From Chitinimonas sp. BJYL2 (GTDB lineage: Bacteria > Pseudomonadota > Gammaproteobacteria > Burkholderiales > Chitinimonadaceae), in contig NZ_JANZKW010000003.1 in the NCBI RefSeq assembly GCF_027257935.1, positions 1 through 64,000 of the forward strand: DNA of 64,000 nt, written 5' to 3'. The stretch's first letter is position 1. Each line of letters opens with the position of its first letter. Below are positions 59,336-64,000 of this stretch, piece by piece. The notes beneath the pieces were generated by a model. It made no database searches, had not been told where the DNA came from, and worked only from the letters and a program-made list of their open reading frames with translations. A program made the position numbers and the translations under genes.

Positions 59336-59902
59336 TCATTTGGGTTTGGCGGCGTCCTGCGCGTGCAGTTGCTTGAGCCGCGCCAGCCAGTCGGTCCAGT
59401 CATAGGGCTTGCCTGTGTCGAACCGGGTCTGCAGGTTCTTCAGCACGTTGGGCCAAGCTTTTTCAAAGTATGTGCGCGCCTTGGGCCATTCACCCTCACT
59501 GCCCCAGCCCACGTGGCTCAGCGTGAGCCGTGTGCCGTCTGCATCGGGCGCAAAGCGCAGGATCACCACGGTGCGCTGCGCCCGCGCCTGTGGCAGGTGC
59601 GGTGGCGCGTTCCAGGTGAATGACAGCAGCTTTTCGGGTTCGACGGCGAGCACGGTCATCGTGTCCGCGCCCTTCATGCCCGGCGCGCCATAGGGGTCCA
59701 TATGAATGTGGAAGGCGCCGTCGGGGCGGGGATCCACTTCGGCCTCGGGGGCGAAGAAGCTGGTGATGCCGGCGCTACTGGTCCACGCTTTCCAGACTTC
59801 ACTGACCGGTGCTTTGACGGTGACGGCCAGTTCGATGCCCGATTCAGCGGCGCTGGCGAACAGGGCGGCAAGACTCAACAGGGCAGACAGGACGAAGCGC
59901 AT
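59336..59902 (-). CDS. Exported SRPBCC/AHSA1-domain protein
   Basis: A 188-residue protein with a signal peptide (MRFVLSALLSLAALFASAA) followed by an activator-of-Hsp90-like START-fold domain: VKAPVSEVWKAWTS, then LLSFTWNAPPHL and GTRLTLSHVGWG. Such domains bind small hydrophobic ligands; export is less common. The ATG at 59902 is fixed by AGGAG six bases upstream; a TTG at 59908 falls on the ribosome site. Confidence 0.87.
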   Translation of the reverse strand: MRFVLSALLSLAALFASAAESGIELAVTVKAPVSEVWKAWTSSAGITSFFAPEAEVDPRPDGAFHIHMDPYGAPGMKGADTMTVLAVEPEKLLSFTWNAPPHLPQARAQRTVVILRFAPDADGTRLTLSHVGWGSEGEWPKARTYFEKAWPNVLKNLQTRFDTGKPYDWTDWLARLKQLHAQDAAKPK

Positions 59903-59969
59903 CGACAACTCCTAGTACAAAGCGGGGCGAATTGTAGTGTGTAACTACTCGCTACGGGAGCCCGCAAGG

Positions 59970-60590
59970 TCAGGTGACGTAGAACAGCACACTGATGTAT
60001 TGGCAGAAACTCCCGCCCAATACAAACAGATGCCAGATGCCGTGATAGTGCGGCACGCGCTCGTCGTTGAGGAAGAAGTAGATGCCGGCGCTATAGATCA
60101 GGCCGCCGGCCGCCAGCCAGACCAGGCCTGCCGTGGGCAGGGCGGCGACCAGCGGTTTCATGGCAATCAGGATCAGCCAGCCCATGACCACGTAGAGGAT
60201 CATCGACAGGATGCGCGTGCGGCGGCCCAGGGTAAGCTCCTGAACGATGCCGAATACGGCCAGCCCCCAGACCAGCCCGAACAACGTCCAGCCCCAGGGG
60301 CCACGCAGGGTGACAAGGGCAAACGGGGTGTAGGTCCCGGCAATCAACAGGTAGATCGCGCAGTGGTCGATCTTCTGCAGCACCGCTTTGGCGCGCGGGC
60401 TCTTGATGCTGTGATAAATGGTGGAGCCCAGATACAGCATGAACAACATGGTGCCGTAGATGCTGGCGCTGACGATCTTCCACGGATCGCCCGGCAAGCT
60501 GGCAAACACAATGAGTATCACCATGCCGACCAGCGCGAGTGCAGAGCCAACCAGATGGGTAATGCTGTTGAAGCGTTCGCCTGCGTACAT
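59970..60590 (-). CDS. Hemolysin III family membrane protein
   Basis: A 206-residue protein with seven hydrophobic helices of the HlyIII/PAQR family: N-terminal MYAGERFNSITHLVG, SxxYH motif STIYHSI, DHCAIYLLIAGTYTPF and C-terminal HYHGIWHLFVLGG. The Ser/His/Asp metal set is intact. Family members may be hydrolases or lipid-related membrane proteins; the hemolysin name is historical. An AGGAT site precedes ATG 60590. Confidence 0.93.
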   Translation of the reverse strand: MYAGERFNSITHLVGSALALVGMVILIVFASLPGDPWKIVSASIYGTMLFMLYLGSTIYHSIKSPRAKAVLQKIDHCAIYLLIAGTYTPFALVTLRGPWGWTLFGLVWGLAVFGIVQELTLGRRTRILSMILYVVMGWLILIAMKPLVAALPTAGLVWLAAGGLIYSAGIYFFLNDERVPHYHGIWHLFVLGGSFCQYISVLFYVT

Positions 60591-60625
60591 CGGAAATCCT
60601 GTCGACAACCCTAGATAAATGCAGC

Positions 60626-60661
60626 GTCACAAAAACAAACAGGCGGGAAAGCCCGCCTGTT
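60626..60661 (-). terminator. Intrinsic terminator after adk
   Basis: On the minus strand, stem AACAGGCGGG/CCCGCCTGTT with a CTTT loop and a following TGTTTTTGTG. It ends the lpxK-kdsB-adk cluster. Confidence 0.92.
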
Positions 60662-60680
60662 GTCTTGAACCGGATGCCGA

Positions 60681-61451
<771 letters not shown>

Positions 61452-61492
61452 TTACTGCGGCATTCACGCCCCGGCGGGCGCGAACACGGGTA

Positions 61493-62266
61493 TCACTTGG
61501 TCTGCTGCAAAGCCTGCCAGCGCTGGCGGACCCGTTCGAGATCCTCGGGGGTGTCCACCCCGGCTTCGGGCGCATGGGCAATCTGGGTCACGCCTATCGC
61601 AAAGCCATGCCAGAGCACGCGCAGCTGTTCGAGAGCCTCGAACTGCTCCAGCGCACAGGGAGCCAGGGTGCGGTATTGACGCAGAAAACCGGCGCGGTAG
61701 CCGTAGATGCCGACATGCCGATGGACCGGTAGGTCGGCAGGCAACGCCTCGCGGCTCTGTTGGAACGCATCGCGGGCGTAGGGAATGCTAGCCCGGCTAA
61801 AGTAGAGCGCACGGCCTGCGTGGTCAAGCACCACCTTGACGACGTTCGGGTTGAACATGTCCGCAGCGCTAGTGATGGCGTGGCATGCGGTGCTCATGGG
61901 CAAGGTGTTGTCGCGCTGCAACATGGCGGCAACGGCGTCGATCAACGCCGGGTCGATCAGCGGTTCATCGCCTTGCACGTTGACCACGGCAACATCGTCG
62001 GTCAGCCCCAGCAGGTCCGCCGCTTCGGCCAGACGCTCGGTGCCGGACGTGTGCTCGGGCCGCGTCATCAGCACGCTATGGCCGTGGGCCTTTACCACAT
62101 CGAAAATGCGTTGGTCATCGGTGGCCACATGTACGGCACGCGCGCCGCTTTGCAGCGCACGCTCTACCACGCGCACGACCATGGGCTTGCCGCCTATATC
62201 CGCCAACGGCTTTTCGGGCAGGCGGCTTGATGCCAGCCGTGCCGGGACGATGGCCACAAAGCTCAC
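61493..62266 (-). CDS. kdsB: 3-deoxy-manno-octulosonate cytidylyltransferase
   Basis: A 257-residue enzyme making CMP-KDO for the LPS inner core. Motifs: [34 protein letters not shown] and [12 protein letters not shown]. The start is GTG at 62266, overlapping the stop of ycaR (GTGA), which fixes it. Confidence 0.97.
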   Translation of the reverse strand: MSFVAIVPARLASSRLPEKPLADIGGKPMVVRVVERALQSGARAVHVATDDQRIFDVVKAHGHSVLMTRPEHTSGTERLAEAADLLGLTDDVAVVNVQGDEPLIDPALIDAVAAMLQRDNTLPMSTACHAITSAADMFNPNVVKVVLDHAGRALYFSRASIPYARDAFQQSREALPADLPVHRHVGIYGYRAGFLRQYRTLAPCALEQFEALEQLRVLWHGFAIGVTQIAHAPEAGVDTPEDLERVRQRWQALQQTK

Positions 62267-62448
62267 GCGCCGACTTCCTCTTCAGGTGCCAGCTCGCGGG
62301 CTTCGCCTTCCAGCATGACCGGGATACCGTCACGCACCGGGAAGGCCAGGCGATCACCTCGGCAGATCAGCTCCTGGCGTGCCTTGGCGTAATGCAAGGG
62401 GCCCTTGCAAATCGGGCAGACGAGGATTTCCAGCAGTTTGGCGTCCAT
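62263..62448 (-). CDS. ycaR: Trm112-family small protein YcaR
   Basis: A 61-residue protein with a zinc-knuckle-like CPICKG (C11, C14), and [19 protein letters not shown], as in YcaR/Trm112-like proteins. It commonly lies between lpxK and kdsB. Its role in bacteria is not established. Its stop codon overlaps the kdsB start. ATG 62448 is chosen over an in-frame start at 62493. Confidence 0.93.
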   Translation of the reverse strand: MDAKLLEILVCPICKGPLHYAKARQELICRGDRLAFPVRDGIPVMLEGEARELAPEEEVGA

Positions 62449-62505
62449 GCGAATAACAACCTTGCGCCCAAGGCGCGCTGTGCGACCCCGCACCGGGGCA
62501 CGGGA

Positions 62506-63525
62506 TCAGGGAAGGTGGCGAAGTTGCGTGAGGCGGTCGAGCAGCCAGCTCGCCAGATCCGGCGTGTAGCGTGCCGTGACCGGCAAAACCCAGATATTAC
62601 CATTGGCCGAGAGCTCGCCTGTCGCCAACAGGGTTTGCAGTTTCACGGCGTCCTTCTCGGTGACCAGCAAGGGCGCATCGACCAAGCCTCGCACGTCGGC
62701 CGCCGCATAGGCGTGGTGATCGGCAAAGGCGTGGCCGATTACGTTCAGGTCTGCTGCCCGCAGCGTGGCAAAAAAGCGCTCGGGGTTGGCGATGCCGGCC
62801 AACGCGTGCACGGTTTGTCCTGCCAGTGCTGCCAGCGGTTTTTGTTGCCGTGCATCATCCAGTCGCCAGAGCGCTTCGGCTTGCAAACGCATGGCAAAGG
62901 TATGGGTGTGCGCAGGCACGGGTACGGCCGCCGCGCCGTTGATGATGACGGCGTCGCAGCATTGCAGGCGGCTGGGAGGCTCGCGCAGCGGGCCGGCAGG
63001 CAGCGGCCAGCCATTCATCAAGCCGCGCGCGCCGTCGATCAGCGCCAGCTCGATATCGCGGTGCAGGCGGTAGTGCTGCATGCCGTCGTCGCATAGCAAG
63101 ACTTGGGTATCGGGATGCGCCGCCAGCAAGGCGCGTGCGGTGGCAACGCGATCGCGGCCTACGAATACCGGGCAACCGGTGGTGCGGGCCAGTAGCACAG
63201 GCTCATCGCCAAAGCGTGCAGGATCGCCATCCGCCGGCACGGCAGCATGGCCGTCCACTTGCCCGCCATGGCCGCGGCTGATGATGCCCGGCTGCCAGCC
63301 AGCGGCGCGCAGCTGCCGGGCAAGATACTGTGCAGTCGGGGTTTTGCCGGCGCCGCCCGCAGTGATGTTGCCGATCACGACGACGGGCACAGGCACGCGC
63401 GTGCTGGTGAGCCAGCCGCGGCGGTAGGCGAAGCGGCGCAAGGCAGCGAGCACAGAAAACAACGCCGCCAGCGGCAGGAGCAAGGCGGCGGGAAAGCGGG
63501 ATTGCCAGAAGGCGGGGGTACGCAT
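62506..63525 (-). CDS. lpxK: Tetraacyldisaccharide 4'-kinase
   Basis: A 339-residue membrane-associated kinase that adds the 4'-phosphate to the lipid A precursor. An N-terminal hydrophobic helix (about 13-30) precedes the P-loop GNITAGGAGKTPT (52-64). Other family motifs are ISRGHGG, GDEPVLLA, CDDGMQHYRLHRD and a late TEKDAVKL. Length fits the family (328 in E. coli). Confidence 0.97.
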   Translation of the reverse strand: MRTPAFWQSRFPAALLLPLAALFSVLAALRRFAYRRGWLTSTRVPVPVVVIGNITAGGAGKTPTAQYLARQLRAAGWQPGIISRGHGGQVDGHAAVPADGDPARFGDEPVLLARTTGCPVFVGRDRVATARALLAAHPDTQVLLCDDGMQHYRLHRDIELALIDGARGLMNGWPLPAGPLREPPSRLQCCDAVIINGAAAVPVPAHTHTFAMRLQAEALWRLDDARQQKPLAALAGQTVHALAGIANPERFFATLRAADLNVIGHAFADHHAYAAADVRGLVDAPLLVTEKDAVKLQTLLATGELSANGNIWVLPVTARYTPDLASWLLDRLTQLRHLP

Positions 63526-63578
63526 GGTTAAATTTCGAAGGCTCAGGCGCGGGTCTCACCGCACGCCATCCCCTCCTA

Positions 63579-63992
63579 TCACTGCGGTGTCTGGGTCGCG
63601 AAGGTCAACCGCGCAAAACCCGCCATGCGGGCGGCTTCCATCACGTTGACTACAGACTGGTGGTTGGCATTGCCATCCGCATTGATGACGATAACGGGTT
63701 CCTTGCCATTGGCGGCCTTGCGTAGATCGGCGCCAAGCTGCTCCACGCCACTGAACGAGACGCGCGAACCGTTGATGGCGTACTGCCCCGAATTGCTCAC
63801 CGATACCTCAATCTCCTGCGCTTTGGCTTCCTGCTTCTCGGCAGCCGCCGTGGGCAGCGCAATCTTCAGTTCGGTGAACTTGGAATACGTGGTCGTGGCC
63901 ATCAGGAAAATCAGGATGACCAGCATCACGTCGATCAGCGGGATGAAGTTGATTTCGGGCTCTTCACGCACCCTGCCGCGGCGGAAGTTCAT
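63579..63992 (-). CDS. exbD: Biopolymer transport protein ExbD/TolR
   Basis: A 137-residue protein with one transmembrane helix (about 18-36) carrying the key aspartate in IPLIDVMLVILIFLM, followed by a periplasmic domain. With ExbB it powers TonB or lipid transport. The bases before the start (AATCCGGC-ATGA) allow a TGA stop of an upstream gene to overlap the start, so exbB probably lies just past the window edge. Cluster order exbD-lpxK-ycaR-kdsB-adk is common in betaproteobacteria. Confidence 0.95.
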   Translation of the reverse strand: MNFRRGRVREEPEINFIPLIDVMLVILIFLMATTTYSKFTELKIALPTAAAEKQEAKAQEIEVSVSNSGQYAINGSRVSFSGVEQLGADLRKAANGKEPVIVINADGNANHQSVVNVMEAARMAGFARLTFATQTPQ

Positions 63993-64000
63993 GCCGGATT

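Overview
The window reads as chromosomal core DNA of a Gram-negative betaproteobacterium, most likely of the Neisseriales/Chromobacteriaceae type. This is inferred from gene order (rimP-nusA-infB-rbfA-truB-rpsO-pnp; exbD-lpxK-ycaR-kdsB-adk; icd/cold-shock/clpS-clpA; pilU-yffB-dapE) and from lipid A/KDO/heptose genes, a type IV pilus ATPase and a TonB-dependent receptor. No phage, insertion sequence, integron, tRNA or CRISPR array was seen. Base composition looks uniformly GC-rich, so there is no obvious island.

Layout: (1) 1-9.9 kb, plus strand: the end of an rRNA operon (5S rRNA and terminator), a soluble di-iron acyl-ACP desaturase-like protein, rfaE2, an MscS channel, a membrane fatty-acid desaturase with an unusual C-terminal extension, RidA, MarC, rpiA, phoU, ppx and a CNT nucleoside transporter. 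(2) 9.9-17.4 kb: aceK (minus), rluE (minus), a secreted YciI-like protein, icd, a cold-shock gene with a long predicted leader, clpS-clpA. (3) 17.4-23.7 kb, minus strand: small membrane protein, GNAT acetyltransferase, SDR, dapE, yffB, pilU, fadD. (4) 23.9-33 kb, plus strand: the rimP-nusA-infB-rbfA-truB-rpsO-pnp translation/RNA operon, with a leader hairpin, a heptamer-repeat spacer and a structured pnp leader. (5) 33-38.3 kb: two adjacent c-di-GMP enzymes. (6) 38.3-43.3 kb: acs, an MHS-type transporter and a divergent LysR regulator, probably one carboxylate-use module. (7) 43.3-50.5 kb: cbiX-like chelatase, rpmG-rpmB, rep, a single-domain response regulator, mutL, an uncharacterised duplicated membrane protein, miaA. 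(8) 50.5-57.5 kb: an S9 peptidase and a TonB-dependent receptor (likely peptide scavenging), then pckG. (9) 57.6-64 kb, minus strand: an unknown protein, PPi-dependent phosphofructokinase, SRPBCC protein, hemolysin III, adk, kdsB, ycaR, lpxK, exbD.

Functionally, several genes meet at the acetate/gluconeogenesis node: acs, icd with its kinase/phosphatase aceK, pckG and reversible PPi-PFK. Others serve envelope lipid remodelling (two desaturases, fadD, lpxK, kdsB, rfaE2). No clearly new multi-gene system was found. The best leads are the desaturase-transposase-like fusion, the translationally coupled unknown membrane protein between mutL and miaA, the unknown protein linked to PPi-PFK, the MHS transporter with a roughly 115-residue insertion, and the RNA structures in the rimP and pnp leaders and the infB-rbfA spacer.
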